Shown one piece after another: positions 45,658 to 53,359 of a DNA stretch of 64,000 bases; position 1 is the first letter of the stretch; every line of letters begins with the position of its first letter. Source of the stretch: Clostridiales bacterium (GTDB taxonomy: Bacteria; Bacillota; Clostridia; Christensenellales; UBA1242). The stretch lies in contig DOEE01000001.1 of the NCBI GenBank assembly GCA_003524095.1, positions 62,001 through 126,000 of the forward strand, written 5' to 3'. Made by a program: the position numbers and the translations under genes. The notes beneath the pieces are model-generated. The model was not told the origin of the DNA, searched no databases, and saw nothing but the letters and a program-made list of their open reading frames with translations.

Positions 45658-48052
45658 TATATCCTCCTTCTGTTAATAATTTCTTCATTTTTTCTTCATT
45701 TTCAAGCATTTGTTTATAAGCAGATAAATAAGCTTGTTTCACTCTTTCTGGGTCTATTTTTTCTGTTTCTTTCTTTTGAATATAATTCTTTGTAACCAAA
45801 GAATCTTTAATATCTTTGATATTTACAATTTGGCATTTTTCAATAACGTTTTCATAATTGCTATACAAATTATAAACTTCATCAATATTTTCTTTTGTCA
45901 TAATGTTTTGAGCGCGTTTTGCTGTATATATTTGAGATGCATCAATCATACAAATTTTGTTTTTATGTTCTTTTGATTTATTGTTGTTTAACAATAAAAT
46001 ACATGCACTAACGCCAGTAGAAAAGAATATTCCTTGAGGTAATGTAATAACACATTCAATTTTATCTGATTCAACCAATTTTTTTCGCATTTCAGCTTCT
46101 TTTCCGCTATGGAATAAAACACCTTGAGGTAGAATAATTGCACATCGGCCTGTTTTAGGATTCATTGAACATACCATATGTTGAAGCCAAGCAAAATCAG
46201 CACTTGAATCAGAAGGTGAGCCCCAGATATTTCTTCCATAAGCATCATTTGCGAATTGATCTGCTCCCCATTTATCTAAACCAAATGGTGGGTTAGCAAT
46301 CACACAATCAAAAGTTTGCACTTTACCTGATTTCAAGAATTTTGGATATCTTAAAGTATCTCCCTGTAAAATTTTGAAGTCTTTTGCTCCATGTAAAAAC
46401 AAATTCATTCTTGCGATAGCAGATGTTGCAAGATTTTTTTCTTGGCCATAAATTCTACCATAAGTCAATTTGTCATTGTTAATGTGATGTATAGCTTCAA
46501 TAAGCATTCCGCCTGTACCACATGCAGGGTCATAAACTTCTTCTCTTGGTTGAGGATTAAGTAAATTAACTAGCAATTTAACTATTGGTCTAGGCGTAAA
46601 AAATTCTCCTGCGTTTTTCTTTGAAAGATCTGCAAATTTCTTTAATAGGTATTCATAAGCATCTCCCATAACATCTGCTGAGTAATTGTTATTTCCAACT
46701 TTGATAGATGACATATGTTCAATTAAATCTTTTAATCTGTCATCTGAAAGTTTTGTTTTATCACTCCAGCTTGCATCATCAAAGGAACTAAATACACCAC
46801 TTAAAGTGTCTGGGTTGGCCCTTTCAATACCACTCATCGCATTAACAATAGCAGATCCTACATTTGAACTTACATTTCTAACATCATTCCAATGGCATCC
46901 ATCAGGAATTACAAATGAATGTTGGTCAGCAAATTTCGCATATTCAATATCTCCACCAGATTCATTAAGCGCAAGTTCTGTTTCTTCATCATAAACATCT
47001 GATATTCTCTTGAAAAACAATATCGGTGTTACGTATGATTTGTATTCATCTTGATTTATTGGACCTCTTAAAATATTGCAAGCTTCAAATAAGTGATTAA
47101 AAAGCTTTCTACTTGAAGTTTCTTCAGCCGTTATTTCACTTTCTTCAAAATCAAGATCTGCATTTTCCATTGCATCTTTTATCATTTGTTGTCTTACTCC
47201 TCTTTTTATTTCTTTTTTATTTGTTTTGATTGACACCGTTCCAATGTTGTTTTGTTTTTCCATTAAAGATGGATATCTATTTTCAAATTCAAGTAATATA
47301 TTTAATAAATTTTCATCTAAGAATGTTATTGCATGTTTTCTTAATTCGATTGGTATTCCATAATAAGCTTCGGCTATGCCACCAGTGATTGCGGCAAGCG
47401 TGTCGCTATCGCCTCCAATAGAGATTGCGTTTCTTATTGCATCTTCAAAATTTTTTGATTCCAAAAAAGCTTCAATAGCTTGTGGTACTGTTCCTTGACA
47501 TGTTTCATTAAATTTGTATGTATCCCTAATATCACTAAGCTTAAAGTTCATTGGATAATAATGCTCGTTAATATAATCGCGAATTTCAAGGATGTTTTTG
47601 CCGCTTTTAGCTAGGAATATTGCAACAGCAGTTGCTTCGGCACCTTTTATTCCTTGTGGATGGTTGTGTGTTATTTCCGTTACTTTCTTTGAAAGTTCAA
47701 TTGCTTCATTTATTGAATTAGCAACAAATCCGCATGCACTTACACGCATTGCAGCACCATTGCCGAAGCTGTTATATGGTTTTGGATTATCGCTAAACAT
47801 CCATCTGTAAAACATTCCGCCATAGCCACAATTTTTATAATTTCTACCAATGTTTTGCATTGACTTTATTGTAATTTCACTTAAATTAGTATATTTGCCA
47901 TCTGACAACAATAAAGCTTTTGCAACTGCCAAAGACATAACTGTGTCGTCTGTAAAATTGCACTTGTAGTTTAATAATTCAAAATCTTTAGTTTTTATAT
48001 TGTTCCACTCAAATCTTGAGCCAGCAATATCTCCTATAATCGCACCTAACAT
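45647..48052 (-). CDS. ADP-ribosylglycohydrolase-HsdM fusion protein
   Basis: 801 residues in one continuous frame. Residues 1-~265 are an ADP-ribosylglycohydrolase (ARH/DraG family): MLGAIIGDIAGSRFEW, FTDDTVMSLAVA (metal-binding TDD at 34-36), NGAAMRVSACGF, THNHPQGIKGAEA, and SIGGDSDTLAAITG (metal-binding GDSDT at 213-218). All known catalytic/metal residues are present. After a charged linker (~270-312) comes a complete HsdM: YVTPILFFKRISDVYDEE, EFFTPRPIVKLL, motif I YDPACGTGGMLIE (508-516), catalytic NPPF (587-590). ARH enzymes remove ADP-ribose from proteins or nucleic acids. Second gene of the operon, 13 nt after the first. The gene has its own start, RBS and normal composition, so this is a real fusion as sequenced. 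Confidence 0.92.
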   Translation of the reverse strand: MLGAIIGDIAGSRFEWNNIKTKDFELLNYKCNFTDDTVMSLAVAKALLLSDGKYTNLSEITIKSMQNIGRNYKNCGYGGMFYRWMFSDNPKPYNSFGNGAAMRVSACGFVANSINEAIELSKKVTEITHNHPQGIKGAEATAVAIFLAKSGKNILEIRDYINEHYYPMNFKLSDIRDTYKFNETCQGTVPQAIEAFLESKNFEDAIRNAISIGGDSDTLAAITGGIAEAYYGIPIELRKHAITFLDENLLNILLEFENRYPSLMEKQNNIGTVSIKTNKKEIKRGVRQQMIKDAMENADLDFEESEITAEETSSRKLFNHLFEACNILRGPINQDEYKSYVTPILFFKRISDVYDEETELALNESGGDIEYAKFADQHSFVIPDGCHWNDVRNVSSNVGSAIVNAMSGIERANPDTLSGVFSSFDDASWSDKTKLSDDRLKDLIEHMSSIKVGNNNYSADVMGDAYEYLLKKFADLSKKNAGEFFTPRPIVKLLVNLLNPQPREEVYDPACGTGGMLIEAIHHINNDKLTYGRIYGQEKNLATSAIARMNLFLHGAKDFKILQGDTLRYPKFLKSGKVQTFDCVIANPPFGLDKWGADQFANDAYGRNIWGSPSDSSADFAWLQHMVCSMNPKTGRCAIILPQGVLFHSGKEAEMRKKLVESDKIECVITLPQGIFFSTGVSACILLLNNNKSKEHKNKICMIDASQIYTAKRAQNIMTKENIDEVYNLYSNYENVIEKCQIVNIKDIKDSLVTKNYIQKKETEKIDPERVKQAYLSAYKQMLENEEKMKKLLTEGGYIDE

Positions 48053-48065
48053 TTTATCCTCTCTT

Positions 48066-49646
48066 TTAATATAATTTCATTTTGACGCTATTTTTTATTT
48101 TGGCCCAAGCGTCATTTGCCGCTGCAATAGTTTCTTTGTATAGCTTTAATCCAGCATTGTATTCGTTTGCAATATCTAATTGATCATCAAGTGGTGGAGT
48201 TGGAACTTCCAATTCACAAATGTCTTGATAATTAATATTCACAATAGATGTTCCTCTTTGTAAGCTTTTTATCAATTTCATACCTGTTTCAGATTCCAAG
48301 AATAATTTTAGATAAGTACCATTCAAAATTCTTGAATTTGGTCTAATGACACAAAGGTTTGAAGATGCAATGCACATCTTATCTTGTTTTTCAAAAACAC
48401 CTACTTTTACAGCAAATCCTTTGGTTGCAATTAAAACATCGCCATCTTCAAGCAAATATCTTGAAATTTTTCTTTCTTCTTCGTTGATTGTGTCAAGATT
48501 TTCATAATCAATTCCAGTGTCAGAAATATTAGATATATTTATAACTGAAACATTACCATCGTCAACTTTTTCTGTAATAGCTTTACCTCTAAAAACATCA
48601 GACACTTCAATTAATTTTGCTTTTTTAACAGAAGATGATTTATATTCTATTATTGATTCATCCGTAAAAGAGAAAACCATATCAACATTCCAAACGTTCA
48701 TACTTTCAAGCTCATCTGAGAAAATTAGTCTATTATCGCTTTCATACAATCTTTTGTTTTCTAGTTCATATTTTTTTACACAAACATCTTCAGTAAAGCC
48801 GTTTGAAAAAGATAAAATGTATGTGTTTATTGCCATATATGGATAAAAAAGTTTAGTTGGAAGGGACGCTATTTCGTTAATTTTGTAAGTATGCTGTATA
48901 TAATTTCTTAGAGTTTCTGCATCACCACCACCAAAGCCGATTTTTGCTGGAAGAACTATTATGAGCTTTCCACTTGGAGTTAGGTGATATAGAAGATTTT
49001 CTGTAGCAATAAAACTAAGATCTCTACTAATAAAGTCACTTTTTTCTTTGTTAGCTAAATCTCTACCGCCCATAATAGGAAAGCATAAAATCAAATCAAA
49101 TTTTTTGTTTGTAAATTCATATTGATATATATTTGATTGTATAAACGTTACATTGAATTCTTCATAAATGTATTTATATAAATCAATAAACTGTTTATTA
49201 ATAATGGTGAAATAATAATTCGATTTGTTGCTTTTTACTAAATCGTATAATTCTGGACCGTATTTGTCGGCTTCACAAATAAGGATATCATTATAGTCTG
49301 ACTTAACATTGCTAAACATTTGGTATGATAGAGCTTCTGGAGACACTGCGCCCATTGTATATTTTGATTGCTCAATAAGTGTTCTAACATATTCCAACAA
49401 TTCTCTATTTGTGAGCTCAGAAATTCTTTCATATAAAGCATAAAACATTCTGGCATCACCATGAAAAGTAATACTAGAACAATCGTTTAATATATTTATC
49501 AAATCCATATCGTCATAAGGAGTCTTGCTGTTAAGACATTTTTTTACTTGCAAAACAGCCATGATATTATTAATTGATTCATTCAAGTTATCACCAAGAC
49601 TTCTTTCGATATTGCATAAATCCCAAAATTTTACATTGTTGTCCAT
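48066..49646 (-). CDS. Degenerate N6-adenine methyltransferase fused to an HsdS-type recognition domain
   Basis: 526 residues. The N-terminal ~325 residues keep the fold landmarks of HsdM-like methyltransferases (LLYHLTPSGKLIIVLPAKIGF, then SLPTKLFYPYMAINTYILSF), but the SAM motif is replaced by ILICEADKYG (121-130) and the catalytic NPPY by LCFPIMGG (187-194). It is therefore very likely inactive as a methyltransferase. Residues ~340-526 are one target recognition domain plus coiled region (VSDVFRGKAITEK, RGTSIVNINYQDICELEV, PPLDDQLDIANEYNAG). First gene of the operon, under a near-consensus promoter. It probably serves as an alternative specificity or sensing subunit. Confidence 0.82.
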   Translation of the reverse strand: MDNNVKFWDLCNIERSLGDNLNESINNIMAVLQVKKCLNSKTPYDDMDLINILNDCSSITFHGDARMFYALYERISELTNRELLEYVRTLIEQSKYTMGAVSPEALSYQMFSNVKSDYNDILICEADKYGPELYDLVKSNKSNYYFTIINKQFIDLYKYIYEEFNVTFIQSNIYQYEFTNKKFDLILCFPIMGGRDLANKEKSDFISRDLSFIATENLLYHLTPSGKLIIVLPAKIGFGGGDAETLRNYIQHTYKINEIASLPTKLFYPYMAINTYILSFSNGFTEDVCVKKYELENKRLYESDNRLIFSDELESMNVWNVDMVFSFTDESIIEYKSSSVKKAKLIEVSDVFRGKAITEKVDDGNVSVINISNISDTGIDYENLDTINEEERKISRYLLEDGDVLIATKGFAVKVGVFEKQDKMCIASSNLCVIRPNSRILNGTYLKLFLESETGMKLIKSLQRGTSIVNINYQDICELEVPTPPLDDQLDIANEYNAGLKLYKETIAAANDAWAKIKNSVKMKLY

Positions 49647-49671
49647 AGATAATGCTCCTTTTTACGAGAGT

Positions 49672-49700
49672 AGTATACTACAAATAATTTGGTATGTCAA
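49672..49700 (-). promoter_or_regulatory. Promoter of the composite restriction operon, with palindromic operator candidates
   Basis: Minus-strand TTGACA (49700-49695), 17-nt spacer, TATACT (49677-49672). The -10 lies in palindrome TAGTATACTA (49671-49680). A second palindrome, AATACTAAATAGTATT (49699-49714), touches the -35. Both share the half-site TAGTAT, suggesting repressor control. Confidence 0.8.
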
Positions 49701-49739
49701 TACTAAATAGTATTTTTTTTCAAAATTTTTATTTTTTAC

Positions 49740-49768
49740 TTGGCTTTTTAATAAAAACGATTTATAGT
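49740..49768 (+). promoter_or_regulatory. Promoter of the rightward accessory genes
   Basis: TTGGCT (49740-49745), 17-nt spacer, TATAGT (49763-49768), 26 nt before the GTG start at 49794. Confidence 0.55.
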
Positions 49769-49793
49769 GTCACACAACGCAAGGAGGTGTGGC

Positions 49794-50195
49794 GTGAAAG
49801 CAAGATTTGTTTATAAAAAGCTAGATGCTAGGCTTGTACGTAACGCTATTGATCGTGGCGAAGGTCAAAGAGCCGAGTATGTTGTTGAAAGAACAATTTA
49901 TCTTCCAAAAGAAAAGTTTATTCATTTTAGAAGTCACTTAATGGAAGATAATGATGCAATAATAACCTACAAAAATGAAATGTATGTTGACGATAATAAA
50001 GTATGGCACGTCTTGATGTTTTGCTCAATGATCGCCGATATTATGATCCTTGTTAACAGCGAAGGATTTAATTATGCACGCTACTGCTCAATAATTTGCA
50101 ATGGAGGTGAACAAGTTGAAAAACGTTATTCGACTGGTCAAAGATATCCTACAAGACCAAAAAATAACCGCAGAAGAACAACTGCATCTAAATAA
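49794..50195 (+). CDS. Small hypothetical protein of the element
   Basis: 133 residues from GTG 49794, with AAGGAGG six bases upstream; the frame extends upstream but through the RBS itself. Composition is mixed alpha/beta: KARFVYKKLDARLVRNAID, RTIYLPKEKFIHFRSHLME, and a Cys-containing hydrophobic part VWHVLMFCSMIADIMILV. The C-terminus is basic (RPKNNRRRTTASK). It resembles small proteins found in clostridial mobile elements, possibly DUF6329, but I am not sure. Overlaps the next gene, 50116, so the two are coupled. Confidence 0.65.
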   Translation: MKARFVYKKLDARLVRNAIDRGEGQRAEYVVERTIYLPKEKFIHFRSHLMEDNDAIITYKNEMYVDDNKVWHVLMFCSMIADIMILVNSEGFNYARYCSIICNGGEQVEKRYSTGQRYPTRPKNNRRRTTASK

Positions 50196-50355
50196 AATAT
50201 GTGAACTTGAAGATAATTTTGTTAAGGGTTTCTCAAAAGATAAATGGCGAGAGTATTTTGATTTAGATATTGAAAAAGGTCAACTTGTAAACTTACAAAT
50301 TGACCAAGTGATTAAAATTACATATGAAGTTTGTAAAAAACTGTTTAAAGATTAA
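50116..50355 (+). CDS. Small acidic helical protein
   Basis: 79 residues from TTG 50116, eight bases after GGAGG, within the 3' part of the preceding gene in another frame. Helical and acidic (VIRLVKDILQDQKITAEEQ, then FDLDIEKGQLVNLQIDQVI). The RBS position decides for this start over the ATG at 50101, which overlaps the RBS. No family recognised. The pair resembles small two-gene modules, but no toxin-antitoxin family can be named. Confidence 0.55.
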   Translation: MKNVIRLVKDILQDQKITAEEQLHLNKICELEDNFVKGFSKDKWREYFDLDIEKGQLVNLQIDQVIKITYEVCKKLFKD

Positions 50356-50371
50356 AGTTATTCATAAAACA

Positions 50372-50400
50372 TTGAGAAATATACCTAATTGTGCTATAAT
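50372..50400 (+). promoter_or_regulatory. Promoter of the DUF2971 gene
   Basis: TTGAGA (50372-50377), 17-nt spacer, TATAAT (50395-50400). The predicted start leaves a leader of only about 12 nt before ATG 50418. Confidence 0.75.
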
Positions 50401-50417
50401 TGCATAGAGGTAATTTT

Positions 50418-51374
50418 ATGAATAAGGCTAACGAGTATTTAACTAATAAAATAAGAAATAATAATGCGTCATACAATGGCCCTAAAAGTCTATTTAAATA
50501 TAGACCTTTTGATGATTATACTTTTGACATGTTTGAAAATAATTATGTTTATTTATGTCAAGCAGAAAAGCTAGATGATCCTTCAGAATGTATGGCCGAA
50601 CTTAAAGTTAATGATTTATATGATTATGAGAAAAATCATTTAAAACCGAAATGCATTGAACAAATTTTTGATATGATTGTTCCATACACAAATGAAGACA
50701 CTCACAATCAAGTTAAATCAATGTTAAATCAAATAATTAACCAAAAAGGAACAATTTATCCAAAAGACATTCTAGAGTTAACAATGTATATTCAACCCAT
50801 GTATCCTAATACTAATTTAGCTCCGTTAGTAAATTATATTGCAAGTATTCCTCAATTACTAGACAAACCGGAAGTCGATGAACAATTTAAAACCTTCCTT
50901 GCTGTTGCTATGGAAGCTAGACAAAAACTAGGTATTTGTTCTCTAAGTGAGACCGAGAATAATAAAGAAATGTGGAATAATTATGCCAATAATAATTCAG
51001 GTTACTGCATTGAATATGATGTATCTGATTATGAATTTAATAAAGACATCTTACCAGTTGTATACAAAGATGATAGAAATTGTAATGTAATAACTCAATT
51101 AATAAACATGTTTATTAATGATATGATTTATAATTTTTCTGATAAACAAATAAAAACAGACATTTCACAATATATTAGCTTATTTGTGACAAAGAATCTT
51201 ATATGGGAATATCAAAAAGAATGGCGATTGATCGGCAATGCTGGTGAAAAAGCGAAAGCTCCCCAAATTAAGAATGTTTATTTAGGATATAATGTAAGCA
51301 GTGAAAATGAAAAGAAAATACATGACTATTTCAAGGACACCGATGTTAATATTATAAAAATGACTAAAAAATAG
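50418..51374 (+). CDS. DUF2971 family protein
   Basis: 318 residues from ATG 50418 (GAGGT upstream). Recognised by LFKYRPFDDYTFDMFENNYV and LCQAEKLDDPSEC at the N-terminus, LGICSLSETENNKEMWNNYA and SGYCIEYDVSDYEF in the middle, and YQKEWRLIG near the end: the DUF2971 pattern of KYR.., ..NDP.., CFS....MW..YA....G.CIEY, ..E.E.R. This family is frequent in phage-defence islands; its biochemical role is not established. It is the last gene before the right element end. Confidence 0.85.
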   Translation: MNKANEYLTNKIRNNNASYNGPKSLFKYRPFDDYTFDMFENNYVYLCQAEKLDDPSECMAELKVNDLYDYEKNHLKPKCIEQIFDMIVPYTNEDTHNQVKSMLNQIINQKGTIYPKDILELTMYIQPMYPNTNLAPLVNYIASIPQLLDKPEVDEQFKTFLAVAMEARQKLGICSLSETENNKEMWNNYANNNSGYCIEYDVSDYEFNKDILPVVYKDDRNCNVITQLINMFINDMIYNFSDKQIKTDISQYISLFVTKNLIWEYQKEWRLIGNAGEKAKAPQIKNVYLGYNVSSENEKKIHDYFKDTDVNIIKMTKK

Positions 51375-51550
51375 CCGAGAGTACCCAAAGTCAAAAATTG
51401 CCTAAAATTGTACCCAAATAGTGCCCAAGTTTTAGGTATGCGCAAGAAAAGATATAGAAATTGATATAGTTTTTGCTTGATTTGAAAGATATTTTGAGTG
51501 ATATTGTGCAAATAGATATATAAAATGAGAAAAAATTAAGATTTTGAGCG
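51375..51550 (+). other. Right end of the inner element
   Basis: Non-coding 176 bp. Three near-repeats GTACCCAAAG (51381), GTACCCAAAT (51410) and GTGCCCAAGT (51421), and an inverted repeat CCTAAAATTG (51401-51410) / CAAGTTTTAGG (51426-51436), are candidate integrase arm sites. It runs into the CTCCTAAG core at 51551. Confidence 0.5.
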
Positions 51551-51558
51551 CTCCTAAG

Positions 51559-51595
51559 CGATAGGTCGAAGGTTCAAATCCTTTTAGTCACACCA
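51559..51595 (+). pseudogene. 3' half of the interrupted tRNA-Arg(CCT) gene
   Basis: 37 nt after the core copy 51551-51558: CGAT (completing the anticodon stem), variable AGGTC, T-arm GAAGG TTCAAAT CCTTT, acceptor TAGTCAC and ACCA. It pairs completely with the 5' half at 33272-33311. A terminator (AAAGACCAAG / TTTGGTCTTT, 51604-51627) still follows. Confidence 0.92.
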
Positions 51596-51603
51596 ATTTT
51601 TAG

Positions 51604-51627
51604 AAAGACCAAGAAATTTGGTCTTTT
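51604..51627 (+). terminator. Old terminator of the split tRNA-Arg
   Basis: AAAGACCAA / TTGGTCTTT stem followed by T-rich DNA. Confidence 0.7.
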
Positions 51628-51648
51628 AATTTTATTAAGGAGTTAATA

Positions 51649-52323
51649 TTGGAGAAGTTTAAGCACATTTTGTTTGAATATAGTACATTACTTATAATTA
51701 TTGCAATGTTTCTTATTATAAAATTATTTTTTTACACAGAAATGAATTCTCAAATTTTTGCAATTGCTATATTTATTATTTACTTAAGACATCACCATTT
51801 AGGCTCTGAAGTAGAAGTCGAAGAAGCTCCGCATGGTTGTTTTACAAAATCTATAAGTAGAAAATTTCTATATTGGCTTGATATTCCGACTTACATTATA
51901 GCATTTCTTTTCATTCTTGATATTACAAACTTTTTCTTGTCTTTGTTAATATTTATCATATGGTTTATCATAACTGATTTCTTACGGGTTAGATATACAA
52001 TTTATGGGACATATATTAGCAGATGGTTTTATACTTCAAAAATTAATATAAATAATAGTAAGTGGGAACTTCATAATGCAGACAAAGATCCTTTCCCATC
52101 TATTCCTCATATGCATTCAAAAAATTATCCATTAAAATTAAACATATATACAGGCGAAATTTATGACAAACGAACAAAAAAATTTATAACTACAGCAAAT
52201 AAAAAGGAATTAAAAAAACTTTGGGAAGATGAAAAATTTAAACAAGCAGTTATGGATGCTAGAAGGGTATATTTAGGAGAACATCCAAAAATTAAATTAC
52301 CTAAAATTCCAACATTTAATTAA
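51649..52323 (+). CDS. Membrane protein with conserved soluble tail (outer-element cargo)
   Basis: 224 residues from TTG 51649 (AAGGAG six bases upstream). Two N-terminal helices (residues ~12-45), a His/Glu-rich loop RHHHLGSEVEVEEAPHGC, two more helices (~78-110), then a cytosolic tail with ELHNADKDPFPSIPHMH, LNIYTGEIYDKRTKKF and a final helix LWEDEKFKQAVMDARRVY. The PFPSxPHxH...G.iYD pattern looks like a conserved small domain, but I cannot name it. It sits where the inner element has its KwaB-like gene. Confidence 0.65.
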   Translation: MEKFKHILFEYSTLLIIIAMFLIIKLFFYTEMNSQIFAIAIFIIYLRHHHLGSEVEVEEAPHGCFTKSISRKFLYWLDIPTYIIAFLFILDITNFFLSLLIFIIWFIITDFLRVRYTIYGTYISRWFYTSKININNSKWELHNADKDPFPSIPHMHSKNYPLKLNIYTGEIYDKRTKKFITTANKKELKKLWEDEKFKQAVMDARRVYLGEHPKIKLPKIPTFN

Positions 52324-52326
52324 AAT

Positions 52327-52355
52327 AAAAGGACGACTTGTTTAGTCGTCTTTTT
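52327..52355. terminator. Bidirectional terminator
   Basis: GGACGAC / GTCGTCTTTTT stem with a short TTGTTTA loop between the convergent outer-element genes. Confidence 0.8.
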
Positions 52356-53091
52356 GTGTGTTAATAGGTCTTGGTATTAAAAATATCCTTTTTTCAAATT
52401 TGTCTATTTTGTCAACGGTTAGTACCATTATATTTTCACTATCTAAATATTCTTGTTTTATAGGAAATGATAATTTAACAATTGTTGCTTCATTCATATT
52501 ATCTCTTGGGTTAAATGGCTCAAATTGGTTTTTTGTTGCTTTTATGGGTTTAAAATCAGTTTTTAAGGTTTCTGCATTTTCTATAGACTGTGTTGTATAT
52601 TCAGTTGCAAAATCTATGCCAGTTTCAATAGCATCCATTACTCCATATTCTAAACTTCCATCCACGGTTCCACCAACTAATAAACCTATTGAAGTTTGAA
52701 GAGTAATAGTCGCAAGGCTATTAAAAAAGACTTGCATTTTACTTTTAGATTTAAGATTAACACTTTTTAATGTAAACATTTCTGATTTCATAGTGATTTT
52801 ATTTATGTAATTATCAGTATTTCTTTGTTCTATTGATACTAATAAGTTTAGTGTATATTCAGATAATTTATCTCCATCTTCATCAAATTCATGTTCAGAC
52901 GTTTCTGTTTTATCAACTGACAATCCTACAACTTTTATAAAAACCTCATCTGCAAATCTTACTTCTTCATTTAGATAAACGTTTAAATCTTGTGGTTTTT
53001 TGTCCTTATTAAATATCGGTATAAGTATTAAACTACATATAAACAATACCAAAATAATACCACAAGTTATTTTAACCTTAGTTTTATTCAT
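52342..53091 (-). CDS. Membrane-anchored extracytoplasmic protein (outer-element cargo)
   Basis: 249 residues. N-terminal helix ITCGIILVLFICSLILIPIF, then an acidic, beta-rich extracellular part (DLNVYLNEEVRFADEVFIKV, LSEYTLNLLVSIEQRNTDNY) reminiscent of DUF4352-type immunoprotective lipoproteins, though without a lipobox, and a glycine-containing hydrophobic stretch TLQTSIGLLVGGTVDGSLEYG. It stands tail-to-tail with the 51649 gene and just upstream of the integrase remnant, the slot that holds the KwaA-like gene in the inner element. Confidence 0.6.
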   Translation of the reverse strand: MNKTKVKITCGIILVLFICSLILIPIFNKDKKPQDLNVYLNEEVRFADEVFIKVVGLSVDKTETSEHEFDEDGDKLSEYTLNLLVSIEQRNTDNYINKITMKSEMFTLKSVNLKSKSKMQVFFNSLATITLQTSIGLLVGGTVDGSLEYGVMDAIETGIDFATEYTTQSIENAETLKTDFKPIKATKNQFEPFNPRDNMNEATIVKLSFPIKQEYLDSENIMVLTVDKIDKFEKRIFLIPRPINTQKDD

Positions 53092-53182
53092 AATTCACCT
53101 CAATATATATTATACATTATTTTGATAAAATTTTATATATCTACAACAAAAAACTAAGAGATTTTACTCTCCTAGCTTTAAC

Positions 53183-53355
53183 TTATTCAAATATTTTATT
53201 TATTATCTCACTTGCATGGATATCGCTGTTCTTTAGGAAATGACTGTAGAAGTCGCTGGTGGTTGAGGCTTTGCTATGGCCAGCTCTGGCTGATACTGTT
53301 TTCATATCTACACCTGCCATTAGTTGCAAGTTATTATGTATAGCAATGCGACGCG
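53183..53355 (-). pseudogene. C-terminal remnant of the outer element's integrase
   Basis: About 55 codons: LQLMAGVDMKTVSARAGHSK, TTSDFYSHFLKNSDIHASE, ending KIFE and stop. It aligns residue by residue with the last 55 residues of the inner integrase (His and catalytic Tyr included). It begins abruptly at about 53355, next to an IS200-like remnant. No start codon or upstream domains are present. Confidence 0.9.
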
Positions 53356-53359
53356 AACC

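Noticed and set aside
44158..48052. The two HsdM copies as an assembly duplication
   Set aside because: They differ throughout (length, motif IV, spacing), so they are paralogues, not a misassembly.
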